The notes under the pieces: generated by a model
Database searches by the model: none
What the model was told of the DNA's origin: nothing
The model's input: only the letters and a program-made list of their open reading frames with translations
From: Methylothermaceae bacteria B42
Lineage (GTDB): Bacteria; Pseudomonadota; Gammaproteobacteria; Methylococcales; Methylothermaceae
Assembly (NCBI GenBank): GCA_001566965.1
Contig: LSNW01000030.1
Span: 124,001-188,000 of the forward strand
Direction of reading: 5' to 3'
Length of the DNA: 64,000 nucleotides
Part shown: piece by piece, positions 1 through 9,175 of the stretch
Layout of the letters: each line of letters begins with the position of its first letter
Position numbering within the stretch: position 1 is the stretch's first letter
Position numbers and translations under genes: made by a program

Positions 1-3000
1 TAGGCGTGGCCACGGGGGCTTTCCGATATCCGGTGTCGTCCCTGGCGCTACCGCCTGCCGGCACGGTAACGGTGGTCGGGTCGCTGCCTTGACCATGGTT
101 GTTTGAAGTCAAGACATAACCGGCAGGCAGGTCGCCTTCCACCACATCTACCGTGGTAGCCCCCGCCGGCACGGTCCGGGAAAATTCACCGCTAGCGCTG
201 GTAGTAAGCTCGTACACAGCGCCATTGGCGGCGGTAATCTTGACCCGCACCCCGGAAAAGACGGGTTCACCACTGTCAAACAGCCCGTTCAAATTTTGAT
301 CCTCATACACCCGCCCCTCAACCAAGGCAGGATTATTGAGTAATTGATAACCCGTCTCATCTCTCGCGACACCATTAATCGGCACCGTGACCGTAGTGGG
401 GTCTTCCCCGTTGCCTTGGCTGTTATCGGTCAAAATCACGCCATTTGGCAAGTCCGGATCACTATCATCCACATCCACCTTAGTTTCACCAGGCGGAACA
501 TCCCGGCCGAATTCACCGTTACTATCGGTTGTCACAGTGTAAACCGTTCCGTTACTGGCCGTGATAATGACATCGACATTGGGATAGGGAACATCACCCG
601 CGTCAAAAATACCATTGCCGTTTTGATCCAAATAGACCCGCCCCTCGACTCTAGAGGGCAATACCTGCACGGAACCGCAAACAGTCAAGTTATTACTACT
701 ATTGGGGTCCACCTGATCGGTGGTGGCGGTTGCGCAATTTTGGATGTTTCCACCACTGGGAAAGGCTGTCATCCGCACTGGAATCGTAACCACCGCCTGT
801 TTACCAACTTCCAGCGAGCCAATATCACAGGCGATTGCGCTGCCAGTGACCGTGCAATTCCCTTGGGTGGGGGTGCCATTATTGGTGCTCCAGGAAGGCG
901 TTCCCGTGGCCTCCATGCCGGCTGGCAGCGTATCAGTAATAGTGGTGGTGTCACTGATGCCAGGGCCTTGATTCGTTACCGTCACTGTCCAATGAAAATC
1001 CTCACCGATGGAAACGGTACTTGCCGAAGCGGTCTTGGTGATTCCCAGATCCACCCGCTTGAACACGGAAGTGGGTTCCGGCTCGGTATTGTTGTTTGGA
1101 ATGCTCTCATTTTCGTTGGCGCTCACCTGGGCAACATTGTTATGGGTATCGCCACCGCTGTCTGGCGCGGTAATCACCTCAAACTCAAGAAAATGATGCA
1201 AATCGCTCCCTGCCGCCAATGTAATGCCCGCCGGGAATGTACAAGTAATCGTTAAACTATTGGGCCCTGTCACCGCTGTTCCTTGGCTGTCACAGTAGCC
1301 GGCATTATTCCCAGCGCCAGAAGCATCTCCGTCGCAGGAAACCGAACCACTAGTCTTGTCGCACAGAAATTTGACGGTCTTGCCATCCTTGGGGGTGAAA
1401 GTATCCGTTACCACCAAACCGGTAGCCAGCGAAGGGCCTTGATTAGTCACCCTGATATCGTAGGTCCAGATGTTATTGGTTCTATCAGTGGGATCAAAGC
1501 CCAAAGGATCGGTCAAATCCACCTTGTTGATGAGCAGATCCAACTCAGAAGCGCTGACGCTCAAATTAGTATTTGCCTGATCATTGGTGGTATCGCTTTG
1601 TACCGTTGTGGTGGTAATGGTGGCGGTGCTGGTAATCGTCCGGGTTGGGTTGGCGGTGGTGTAATTGGGCCGGATTTTCACCGTCACCGACCGGGATTCG
1701 TTGTTGTTCAGGGTAATCCCGTTACAGGTCAAAGTGTGACTGTTGCCATCATAACTGCAACTACCTTCGGTGGGATTGGCGGAAATGAAAGTGAAATCCG
1801 TATCACCACTGAAAACGTTGGTTACCACCACACCCTGTGCCTGGGAAGGCCCTTTATTCCGGAAGCTGAGCACAAAGGTCGCTTCCACGCCTTCGGGCAC
1901 CGGGTCAGGATTCACCGTAACCGATTGCATCTCAACATCGGCAATCGGTTGCACGTTAAGGCCGACCGAGCCGGTATTATTGCTCCGGTCAGGATCGCCC
2001 ACATCACTGGAGAAGGCGCTGACGGAATTGGTGAGCGCACCATCCTTAATGGGCCGGGTCACCTGTATCACAAAGGTGGCAGTATTGCTGGACGCCAAAC
2101 TGCCGGTCTGGGAACAACTGACATTTGCCCCACTGACCGAGCAGGAAAACCCGGTAGGTACACTGGTGACGGTCAAGCCTGTGGTTCCCGCGGGCCCTGA
2201 ATAATAGCCAGGAATCGTATCAGTAAAGCTGATCCCTGTCGCTGCATCAGGACCGTTATTGGTAATATCAATCGTATAGGTAAAACTGTTTTCCGGCGTT
2301 GTGTTATCCAGATCAGTATCGCTGACTGACTTGATCACGACCAGGTCGGCTTTATTGCTCGTGGCGGTAACCAATGCTGTATCGGTTTCATTGCCTGTCA
2401 CGTTATCACTTTCACCATTGACATCATCCACACTCGCGCTGTTTTCCAATGAACCCGCCGCTTGTGCCTGGGTGACAATAGTCAGATCGGTTGCGTCAGC
2501 GCCAGAATTTAGCGTTCCTGCATAAGTACAAGTCACCGTGCCGCTATTGCCAACCCCCGGATCCGTGCATGTCCAGTTGGCGCCGCTGGCGGATACGAAG
2601 GTTTCATCCACATGCAAAACATCGGTTACCGTCAGCGTGCCGGAAGTCGCTCTTGGACCATTATTGTGAACTTTAATGGTACTGGTCATGTTTGAGCCCA
2701 CTGCCACGGGTTGGGGCGTTTTGGTTTTGGTCAGGGATAAATCGGCTCCATCGGGAACGATAGAGTAATTGATCGTCGCACTATCGTTGGTGGTGATGGG
2801 ATCGGCTGTATCACTGGTGATTGATGCGGTATTGCTCGTGCCGCCTCCGGTAGCCGGCGCCGTGGCAATCAAGGTAATATCGTCGGCCGCGCCGATGGGC
2901 AAGGAAGCGCGGGTACATGTGACGGTGCCGCCTGCCTCGCTACATGTCCAATTAGAGCCGGTGGCGCTGACAAACGTGAATCCTGACGGCAAGGTATCAC

Positions 3001-3979
3001 TCACCACGACATTTACCGCAGGGTTGGGCCCCAAATTCCTGGGTTTGAGGGTGAAAGTGGTATCGGTGGCGCCGATCACCGGCGTACTGACACTTTTGGT
3101 GATTTCCAGGTCCGTCCCCTCCTTGACCACCGTATCTTCAGTGACCGTATTATTATTCAAATCCGGATCCATATTGGCATTGCCGGCATCGGTGGCACTG
3201 ACGGTAGCACTATTGGTTATGCTGCCGCTGGCCACGCCGGTCACCTTGCCCATAATCTGAATATCAGGCGCCGCGGCCCCATTGGCCAAATTAGTACGGG
3301 TACATGTAACGGTCTGTCCAGCGGCACTACAGCTCCAGCCACTGCCACTGGCCGATTGAAAGGTGACTCCCGGAGGCAGGGCATTACTCACGGAAACGTT
3401 TACCGCATCATTCGGCCCTTGGTTCGAGACAGCCAAGGTCCAGGTCACATTCCCGCCAGCCGTTACCGGGTCTGGATTGTCCGTCATGGTGATAACCAAA
3501 TCCGCACCGTTGTTGATGGTAGTCTGTTGCGTACCCTCGTTATTGGCAGGATTGGAGTCGGTTGCCGAGGTTGCCAGCGTGGCTGCCACATTAACGGTAT
3601 TGCCGGTCGCAGCCGTGGTTAGTATCACGATTTCCACATTGCGAATATCCGTGGAATTCCCCCCGATATCACCGAAGTCACAGCTAACTGTGCCAGGCGT
3701 GCCGCCATCATGGCTGCATCCGGTCCCCGGACCGTTGTAGGTCACTGACTCGAACGTGGTTGTTGCTGGCAGCGGAAAAGTGAGGGAAGCGCTGGTTGCC
3801 ACATCAACGTTATTATTCTCTATACTAACGGCGTAGGTAATTCTACCGCCCCGTAACGCTGGATCCGGCGTATCGGTTAATGCTTTTACCTGAAGATCCG
3901 CATCCGCCAGTACCCCAGCGGATACCAAAATCAAGATTAGCCCTAAAACATAGCGGGAAATTCCCTCACGCAAACACAT
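1..3979 (-). CDS. Large secreted DUF11 / SdrD-B repeat protein (partial, 3' end beyond the window)
   Basis: The minus-strand frame from ATG 3979 appears open to the left edge, giving at least 1326 residues. I translated the first ~220 residues and the last ~420 or so and sampled little in between. A Shine-Dalgarno AAGGAG sits 6 bases upstream. Residues 1-25 form a signal peptide (hydrophobic VLGLILILVSAGVLA, then DADLQ). Many DUF11-type Ig-like repeats follow, each with a VTNQGP-like strand, a D.LP.G motif and an SNN ending. The last ~200 visible residues hold two SdrD-B/Cna-B-like modules, with VEGRVYLDQNGNGIFDAGD and a near copy. Such proteins are secreted or surface-displayed stalks or adhesins; the sorting signal would lie in the missing C-terminus. 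Plus-strand frames here are shadows. Confidence 0.9.
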   Translation of the reverse strand, partial: MCLREGISRYVLGLILILVSAGVLADADLQVKALTDTPDPALRGGRITYAVSIENNNVDVATSASLTFPLPATTTFESVTYNGPGTGCSHDGGTPGTVSCDFGDIGGNSTDIRNVEIVILTTAATGNTVNVAATLATSATDSNPANNEGTQQTTINNGADLVITMTDNPDPVTAGGNVTWTLAVSNQGPNDAVNVSVSNALPPGVTFQSASGSGWSCSAAGQTVTCTRTNLANGAAAPDIQIMGKVTGVASGSITNSATVSATDAGNANMDPDLNNNTVTEDTVVKEGTDLEITKSVSTPVIGATDTTFTLKPRNLGPNPAVNVVVSDTLPSGFTFVSATGSNWTCSEAGGTVTCTRASLPIGAADDITLIATAPATGGGTSNTASITSDTADPITTNDSATINYSIVPDGADLSLTKTKTPQPVAVGSNMTSTIKVHNNGPRATSGTLTVTDVLHVDETFVSASGANWTCTDPGVGNSGTVTCTYAGTLNSGADATDLTIVTQAQAAGSLENSASVDDVNGESDNVTGNETDTALVTATSNKADLVVIKSVSDTDLDNTTPENSFTYTIDITNNGPDAATGISFTDTIPGYYSGPAGTTGLTVTSVPTGFSCSVSGANVSCSQTGSLASSNTATFVIQVTRPIKDGALTNSVSAFSSDVGDPDRSNNTGSVGLNVQPIADVEMQSVTVNPDPVPEGVEATFVLSFRNKGPSQAQGVVVTNVFSGDTDFTFISANPTEGSCSYDGNSHTLTCNGITLNNNESRSVTVKIRPNYTTANPTRTITSTATITTTTVQSDTTNDQANTNLSVSASELDLLINKVDLTDPLGFDPTDRTNNIWTYDIRVTNQGPSLATGLVVTDTFTPKDGKTVKFLCDKTSGSVSCDGDASGAGNNAGYCDSQGTAVTGPNSLTITCTFPAGITLAAGSDLHHFLEFEVITAPDSGGDTHNNVAQVSANENESIPNNNTEPEPTSVFKRVDLGITKTASASTVSIGEDFHWTVTVTNQGPGISDTTTITDTLPAGMEATGTPSWSTNNGTPTQGNCTVTGSAIACDIGSLEVGKQAVVTIPVRMTAFPSGGNIQNCATATTDQVDPNSSNNLTVCGSVQVLPSRVEGRVYLDQNGNGIFDAGDVPYPNVDVIITASNGTVYTVTTDSNGEFGRDVPPGETKVDVDDSDPDLPNGVILTDNSQGNGEDPTTVTVPINGVARDETGYQLLNNPALVEGRVYEDQNLNGLFDSGEPVFSGVRVKITAANGAVYELTTSASGEFSRTVPAGATTVDVVEGDLPAGYVLTSNNHGQGSDPTTVTVPAGGSARDDTGYRKAPVATP

Positions 3980-4037
3980 GCCAACTCCTTTACAGTCAAT
4001 TGTTTGTGTAATAAAGGGGGAAACAGCCCAAGGCGCA

Positions 4038-4064
4038 ATGCGCTCATGATCCTCATGAGCGCAT
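4038..4064. repeat. 27-base near-perfect palindrome between mtdB and the DUF11 gene
   Basis: Arms ATGCGCTCATGA and TCATGAGCGCAT pair perfectly around a 3-base loop. It lies about 70 bases past the mtdB stop and about 60 bases before the DUF11 start on the same strand. No T-run follows on the minus strand, so it is an unconvincing intrinsic terminator. It could be an mRNA-stabilising hairpin or an operator. Confidence 0.6.
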
Positions 4065-4136
4065 GAATGACAGGTGGAAACTTTCTACTGCCTCCCTCTA
4101 GAAAACAAGATAGACAAGAAGATTATTTTTTCAACC

Positions 4137-5042
4137 TCAAACCAGATTCCGCGCCCGGCGGAAGGCTTCGTGGAAGTCAAAATAAACCGGTTCGCTTTCT
4201 TCCAGCAAGGCGCGAAGCATGGCGTTTTGCAGTTTGTATTTGATATCGCCCACCGCCAGAGGCCCGACGCCCACCGCGCCAGGGCTGTTGACCGCGTGCA
4301 CCAAAGGCGCGCCCAAGTCCTTGAATTTGATACCGGCGATGCCCGGTGGCGGCACCGCGTTGACATCGCCGACGACCTTGAGTTTTTTTGCCTCTTCAAG
4401 GATTTCTTCATCCAATACTTGAATCCCGGCCTTGGTGCAATTGAAGATTACATCGACCTTCTTGATCAACCACGCCTTGCTGGCGCCGGAACTGGCGAAA
4501 GTGCCCTTGAGGTTGCAACCTACCCGTCGATTGTATTCACTGGCAATCTGCATGGCAGTATCCAGACTGAGATGATCAACGATCGTAGTATCCGCACCCG
4601 CCAAAGAAGCAATGACACCCGTGGAAATCCCCACCGGACCAGTGCCGCCGAAAACCACCGCACGGCAGTCTTTAAGTTCCAGATTGTGCTTTTCCTTAAG
4701 CTGTTTTTCCACCAGGGCAACCAATGCGGTGGCGGTGGTAAACGCGCCGCTGGGGTCAGCCAAAACCGAAACTTCAAAGGGCGGCTGCATGGCCTTGCGG
4801 GCGGTATCCAGCATATCCAAAGCCAGGCCGATATCCCGCCCCCCCATGAAAATGGCGGTTTGTTTCACGCCTTTGGGGCCACGGGAAAAAATCACGTCCT
4901 GGGTAAGCCCATGGACCCGGTCTAAAGTCACGTTACTATGAGGAAAGATATGCTCAAAACCGGCATCGACGGCCATGTTGATGTCAAACGGGCTGACCTG
5001 GGGCAAGGGGCCAAACATGTGAAGTACACTAGGTATGCTCAT
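4137..5042 (-). CDS. mtdB: NAD(P)-dependent methylene-tetrahydromethanopterin dehydrogenase, paralogue 1
   Basis: It oxidises methylene-H4MPT to methenyl-H4MPT in the cytoplasmic formaldehyde-oxidation pathway of methylotrophs. The 301-residue protein opens with SVLHMFGPLPQVSPFDINMA, matching the MtdB family start, and has the dinucleotide-binding GGTGPVG at 132-138. The conserved block DVNAVPPPGIAGI follows. Start: ATG 5042 aligns with its neighbour and leaves a 25-base gap. An in-frame ATG at 5093 would overlap the upstream gene and add 17 unconserved residues. After the second Rossmann strand it reads VDHLS, an acidic residue typical of NAD preference. It is the second gene of a two-gene operon. 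MtdC is an alternative label. Confidence 0.88.
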   Translation of the reverse strand: MSIPSVLHMFGPLPQVSPFDINMAVDAGFEHIFPHSNVTLDRVHGLTQDVIFSRGPKGVKQTAIFMGGRDIGLALDMLDTARKAMQPPFEVSVLADPSGAFTTATALVALVEKQLKEKHNLELKDCRAVVFGGTGPVGISTGVIASLAGADTTIVDHLSLDTAMQIASEYNRRVGCNLKGTFASSGASKAWLIKKVDVIFNCTKAGIQVLDEEILEEAKKLKVVGDVNAVPPPGIAGIKFKDLGAPLVHAVNSPGAVGVGPLAVGDIKYKLQNAMLRALLEESEPVYFDFHEAFRRARNLV

Positions 5043-5067
5043 GATGTGGATATCCTGTTCTTCTTGA

Positions 5068-5976
5068 TTACGATTTTGATTTGACAAATTCACGAGCCAT
5101 CTCGAAGGCCTGATCGAAATGCAGATAGACTGGTTTTTCCGTCTCGCGCATGAGCTTCAACAACCGGTGATGGGCTTGATATTTGATATTACCGATGGCA
5201 AGTGCGCCAATGCCGACTGCGCCGGCAGGTGAACCAGCGATCAGCGCGCCGTCGGCCATGGCGTCAATGCCGGCAATGCCTTCCGGGGGCACAGCATTAA
5301 CATCGGCAGCCACTTTCAATTTGGGTGCTGCGGCCACCTGGTCGGCAGTCAATAATTGAATACCCGCAGCGCCCGTGGCGAAAATAACATCGGTTTCTGG
5401 CAGAAGCTCAGGTAATATATCGTTGCCCTCACCGGTGATTTGCGTCTGCCCCTCGCCAAAAAACTCATTGACCATTTTGGCGATACGTTCGGACTTTTCT
5501 TTCTGCCGCCCCAGGATGGTTACCTTGGCCCCTGCTTTGGCGCACAAAACCGCGGCAATTTGCCCGACAGGACCAGTACCGGCCAGGATCAAAACCACTT
5601 TACCGGATAAATCGGTGTTGAATTTCCTTCCCAATTCTCTTTCGGCGGCTGCCACCATTGCCGCCGCTGTGGTGAATGCCCCGCTGGGATCGGCCAGGAC
5701 TGAAATCTCAAACGGCGGCACCATGGATTCTTGGGCGATTTTCAGCATTTTGACGGCACATTCCGCATCCCGTCCGCCAATAAAAGCAGCTTCCCGCTTG
5801 ACGCCGGCAGGGCCACGGGAAAAAATGGCGTCCTGGATCAGCCCGCGGACTTCATCTTCCTTGACATGCAAATAAGGCATGGTCACCTGCCAACCGGCAT
5901 CTTGGGCCATATTGACATCGAAGGGGCTTAAATTCTTTTCGGTGCTGAGCATGTGGAGAATGTAGGGTTTTTCCAT
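5068..5976 (-). CDS. mtdB: NAD(P)-dependent methylene-tetrahydromethanopterin dehydrogenase, paralogue 2
   Basis: This is a 302-residue MtdB-family protein, collinear with the downstream paralogue and by eye near 45% identical. Shared blocks include HML, SPFDVNMA, IFSRGP, VLADPSGAFTTA, GTGPVG (133-138) and DVNAVPPEGIAGI. The loop after the second Rossmann strand reads GRQKEK (156-161), resembling the GRKLDK of NADP-specific MtdA. That suggests NADP preference, unlike its neighbour. The start has an AAGGGAAG ribosome site. It is divergent from the RibD-C reductase, with about 85 bases between. The family assignment is sure; the cofactor call is inference. Confidence 0.88.
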   Translation of the reverse strand: MEKPYILHMLSTEKNLSPFDVNMAQDAGWQVTMPYLHVKEDEVRGLIQDAIFSRGPAGVKREAAFIGGRDAECAVKMLKIAQESMVPPFEISVLADPSGAFTTAAAMVAAAERELGRKFNTDLSGKVVLILAGTGPVGQIAAVLCAKAGAKVTILGRQKEKSERIAKMVNEFFGEGQTQITGEGNDILPELLPETDVIFATGAAGIQLLTADQVAAAPKLKVAADVNAVPPEGIAGIDAMADGALIAGSPAGAVGIGALAIGNIKYQAHHRLLKLMRETEKPVYLHFDQAFEMAREFVKSKS

Positions 5977-6061
5977 TGAGCGCTTCCCTTTTTTTGTTAG
6001 GCTAATCGAAACGAAGGCAACATCTTATGTCAGCCTCTATGTAAATTATCACTTGGCCGGT

Positions 6062-6892
6062 ATGCAAAAACAAATTTTTCGACTCTACCCTCCCCCTTAT
6101 GCACAAGCTTCCCTTCGTGGACTTTATTTGCACGAAGGGTTACACCGGCTAGGATCAGAAGGCAGGCCGTTCGTTTATGCTAATTTTCTTGCCAGCCTGG
6201 ACGGCAGAATCGCCCTGGAGGATCTTCAAACCGGCCAGACTTATCTGCCCAAAAGCTTGACCACCCCCGCTGATTTCCGCCTGTTTCTGGAATTGGAAGC
6301 CCAGGCCGATTGCTTGATTACCCACGGCGGGTATCTGCGCGCACTCAACCGCGGGCTGCTGGGAAATATTTTGCAAATTGGCGCCCATGAACAAGGCAGT
6401 GATCTGGTAGCATGGCGGCGCAGTCAAGGCCTGCCCGCGCAACCGGCAATTGTCATTGCCAGCGCCAGCCTGGATTTTGTCATCCCCGAATCGGTTCGCC
6501 AGCACCAGCAGAAAGTCTTTATCTTTACCGGTGAAGACGCGGATCCTTGGAAAGTCGATGCCTGGCGCAAGGAAGGCTATCCAGTCCTATTTGCTGGTTC
6601 CGGCAACATGGTGGAAGGAGGTAAGCTGATCCCCATGCTGGGACAGCTCGGATACCGCAGCATTTATCTGATTGCCGGACCCACCATGCTCGATACCGTG
6701 GTCCGCAGCGGGAAATTGAACCGTCTCTATCAAACCATCACCCATCAATTGATGGGCGGCGAGGCCTTTCGCACCATGGTGCCTGGGCCGGAACTCGGCC
6801 CCACCGGGCACCTTCAGCTCAGGACTTTATATTATGATCCGTCAGGACCCGGCGGTGCTGGGCAATGGTTTGCCCAATTCGACAATGACTGA
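6062..6892 (+). CDS. RibD C-terminal / dihydrofolate-reductase-like domain reductase
   Basis: A 276-residue cytoplasmic protein with the RibD_C fold: VYANFLASLDGRIAL near residue 38, the phosphate-binding GSGNMVEGGKLI region and IYLIAGPTMLDTVV before the C-terminus. Relatives reduce pterin or deazaflavin/riboflavin precursors with NADPH, but there is no deaminase half. Its divergent position beside two H4MPT dehydrogenases suggests a role in methanopterin metabolism, such as a dihydromethanopterin-reductase-like step; that is inference from context only. A TTG three codons upstream (6053) is the alternative start; neither has a clear ribosome site. Confidence 0.7.
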   Translation: MQKQIFRLYPPPYAQASLRGLYLHEGLHRLGSEGRPFVYANFLASLDGRIALEDLQTGQTYLPKSLTTPADFRLFLELEAQADCLITHGGYLRALNRGLLGNILQIGAHEQGSDLVAWRRSQGLPAQPAIVIASASLDFVIPESVRQHQQKVFIFTGEDADPWKVDAWRKEGYPVLFAGSGNMVEGGKLIPMLGQLGYRSIYLIAGPTMLDTVVRSGKLNRLYQTITHQLMGGEAFRTMVPGPELGPTGHLQLRTLYYDPSGPGGAGQWFAQFDND

Positions 6893-6898
6893 CTTAAA

Positions 6899-7420
6899 CT
6901 AATAGCTGCTGGCTTTGGCCGCTGCGCGGCGGGCACCGCTGATATCACCGTTTATTTTTCTGGCTTGAGCAATCAACCGCCAGTTTTTTTGAATCAACTG
7001 CGTATCACTCTGGGCAAGGGCAATGGATTTTTTGGCCAGTTCTTCGGCCAACCGGGGTTGCTGTTGCTGTAGACGGATCCGGGCCAGTTCATGCCATAGC
7101 ATCGGATTTTGCGGTTGAATCCGCACCGCCCTTTCCAACCGGGACACTGCCAGATCCAAATTTCCCGCTTGGCGATCACTACTCGCCTGTTGCATGAGAG
7201 CAATCACTGCAGGTGATGATGGCTGAGGCCTGGCAACCACATCGGAAGGGGCATCGGTGCGGGGAGATGCCACAGGTTGAGAAACGCGAGGCTGCGCTGG
7301 ATAAGTTTTCCTTGAGGAAATTGAAGGGGATGGCGCAAACACGGGATCCAGTGAGCACGCAGTAAGTAGCCCCACCCCCCAAATCACAATCAATAATCGA
7401 ATCAATATAGGGTTTTGCAA
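6899..7420 (-). CDS. TPR-containing lipoprotein
   Basis: It has a hydrophobic leader ending in the lipobox LLTAC, so it is probably a lipid-anchored envelope protein. A Pro/Ser-rich linker is followed by about 100 residues of TPR-like helices (AGNLDLAVSRLERAVRIQP and MLWHELARIRLQQQQPRLA). No ATG exists. TTG 7420, just after the upstream stop, gives a sensible signal peptide; TTG 7405 is similar. TTG 7498 would overlap the upstream gene and put 48 residues before the lipid cysteine. It sits 5 bases behind the membrane-protein gene, as an operon. No specific function is recognised. Confidence 0.72.
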   Translation of the reverse strand: MQNPILIRLLIVIWGVGLLTACSLDPVFAPSPSISSRKTYPAQPRVSQPVASPRTDAPSDVVARPQPSSPAVIALMQQASSDRQAGNLDLAVSRLERAVRIQPQNPMLWHELARIRLQQQQPRLAEELAKKSIALAQSDTQLIQKNWRLIAQARKINGDISGARRAAAKASSY

Positions 7421-7424
7421 AGCT

Positions 7425-7925
7425 TTATTCCGTGGCAGATGTTGGTTTTTCAGCGCCAGCTTGTTGAGAAGCTGGCAGAGAAGGTTGGCTGGATTCAAGC
7501 GACGAAGGTTCTGCCTGCTGCTGTTGCAATTGCCTTTCCTCCCTGCTGGCTTTTAAATAAGGGCCTAATAATGTCATAAATCCCATGAAAAGAATGGCGA
7601 ATGCCGATATTACCCAAAAACGATCAGCCTTCTCACTACCAAATACCCAGGCCGGATTAATCAGCCCCACAATCAAGAAAAGTACCGAAAACAACACCAA
7701 TGCCTTAATCACGGCTTCCGGTAGTTCATCCCCGACTTTGAGCCCTAATCCCGTAAAAGAAATCAAAAAAAGCAGCACTCCCACATAAAAAATGTATACT
7801 GGCCTTGGGCGTCTCATCCAACCGATAAACCAGTTGGGTTTCGCCAAACCTACCGCCAGAAACAACAAACTCACAATCACCGCAGATTGAAAGACTACCA
7901 AACTGATATCCTGCATTTCTTGCAT
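7425..7925 (-). CDS. Four-helix inner-membrane protein with an internal duplication
   Basis: A 166-residue protein with a strong GGAGGAG ribosome site before ATG 7925. Four hydrophobic segments lie within residues 1-125. They form two copies of one unit: VGLAKPNWFIGW then a two-strand basic loop and helix, and VGLINPAWVFGS then the same pattern. The C-terminal 40 residues are Gln/Ser/Pro-rich and probably disordered. It is followed by the TPR lipoprotein gene. I do not recognise a characterised family. Confidence 0.75.
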   Translation of the reverse strand: MQEMQDISLVVFQSAVIVSLLFLAVGLAKPNWFIGWMRRPRPVYIFYVGVLLFLISFTGLGLKVGDELPEAVIKALVLFSVLFLIVGLINPAWVFGSEKADRFWVISAFAILFMGFMTLLGPYLKASREERQLQQQQAEPSSLESSQPSLPASQQAGAEKPTSATE

Positions 7926-8186
7926 CGCACACTCCTCCGGAATGATGTTTCGGCTTTTTTATTCTACTTTTCAGATTCATTGTGGTGTAAAAAAACAAGC
8001 CACCTGTGAGCATATTATGTCACTCACGGAGGAAGTCACCAATTAAGATGGCCGCGGATATCCGAGCTAGCCAACTCAATCCCAAAGAAGAGGAACTTTG
8101 AAGGGAAAATACTTGCGCGGGTACTTTACCATTCCTCAAGCAACCCAAATCCATGACTGATTTTCACAAAGATACGGGATTCATGC

Positions 8187-8963
8187 TCAAGGCCTTGCCA
8201 GACTTTGAGCTTGCTCCCAGGTGGCTTCTTCTGGCCAACACCATTTGCTAACCATGGCCTGTGCGTGTTTAAAATCCAAGGGATAGTCAATTTCAGCCCA
8301 CTCCAACCCTTGAATGGAACAAGTCCAAACAGCGCCGGTATTTGCGGCAATCTCATCGATAACCGATAAATACCATCTTTTCAGGGAAGCCGGGTCATGC
8401 ATCAAACATTCAATGGTTTGCCGGAATAATTGGGCGCCTTCGGCAAGAAAACGAATCATGCCAATGGATTCGCCATTGACCTTTTCCAGGGGCAGTTTTT
8501 TTCCGATGGAAAGCAGCTTATCGCCTTCAAGGATCAGCTTCATATCGTCATCATCATAATGGGGTTTTTCGTCGCGCGCCAAAGTGACAGGTTGCGCAGG
8601 CGCCTGGAGTAATTTTTCCGCCAAGGCGGGTTCGAATAAAGTGTCCCCGTTAAGCAAAAGAAAATCCCCTGCCATTTTTTCGCGCACCATCCAGCAGCTG
8701 ACAAGATTGTCGGCCACTTCGAAAAAGGGATTAAAAACGACTTGGATTGTCTTTTTACCGTAACGGCTGTCAAGCATTTTTTTTACTTTTTCCGCTTTGT
8801 ATCCGGCCACAACCACGATATCATTCACGCCATTCTCTCGAAGCGCGTCGATCTGCCATTCGATCACTGCGCGATCCCCGAGGCGCAATGCACACTTGGG
8901 GATATCGGCAGTTAATGGTGACAAACGGGTTCCTTGACCTGCACTAAGAATAATAGCTTGCAT
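8187..8963 (-). CDS. Sugar- or alcohol-phosphate nucleotidyltransferase (LicC/IPCT-like)
   Basis: A 258-residue NTP-transferase fold enzyme. The nucleotide signature is at the N-terminus (AIILSAGQGTRLSPLT...PK), with Mg-binding LLLNGDTLF near 105 and Asp in EIDYPLD near 235. Such proteins make CDP- or NDP-activated head groups. The next gene, divergent with about 210 bases between, is a CDP-alcohol phosphotransferase, so the likely product is a CDP-alcohol such as CDP-inositol or CDP-choline. The exact substrate cannot be read from sequence. Confidence 0.75.
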   Translation of the reverse strand: MQAIILSAGQGTRLSPLTADIPKCALRLGDRAVIEWQIDALRENGVNDIVVVAGYKAEKVKKMLDSRYGKKTIQVVFNPFFEVADNLVSCWMVREKMAGDFLLLNGDTLFEPALAEKLLQAPAQPVTLARDEKPHYDDDDMKLILEGDKLLSIGKKLPLEKVNGESIGMIRFLAEGAQLFRQTIECLMHDPASLKRWYLSVIDEIAANTGAVWTCSIQGLEWAEIDYPLDFKHAQAMVSKWCWPEEATWEQAQSLARP

Positions 8964-9175
8964 GAAGCGCGCTCCTTATATTTATATCTTTAATCTTGGG
9001 GAATATTTTTGTTGCCAGAAGACAACGGCCACTCATTATTAATAAGCAGTGTAATTTACTGAATCCAATCAGAGTATCTAAAACTCGCAATGAACACAAG
9101 GTGAATATATTGCGCCAGCTGTGGCGATTTGCCAACTCCATACAACAAGATTCGGCCCGATCCTGGAGAATAGAA

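Noticed and set aside
344-3740. Long plus-strand open frames at the left end
   Set aside because: They are antisense to the DUF11/SdrD-B gene, whose minus frame has a signal peptide, ribosome site and clear repeats; their translations show no domain.
4074-4925. 283-codon plus-strand frame
   Set aside because: It lies opposite mtdB, whose family motifs are unmistakable.
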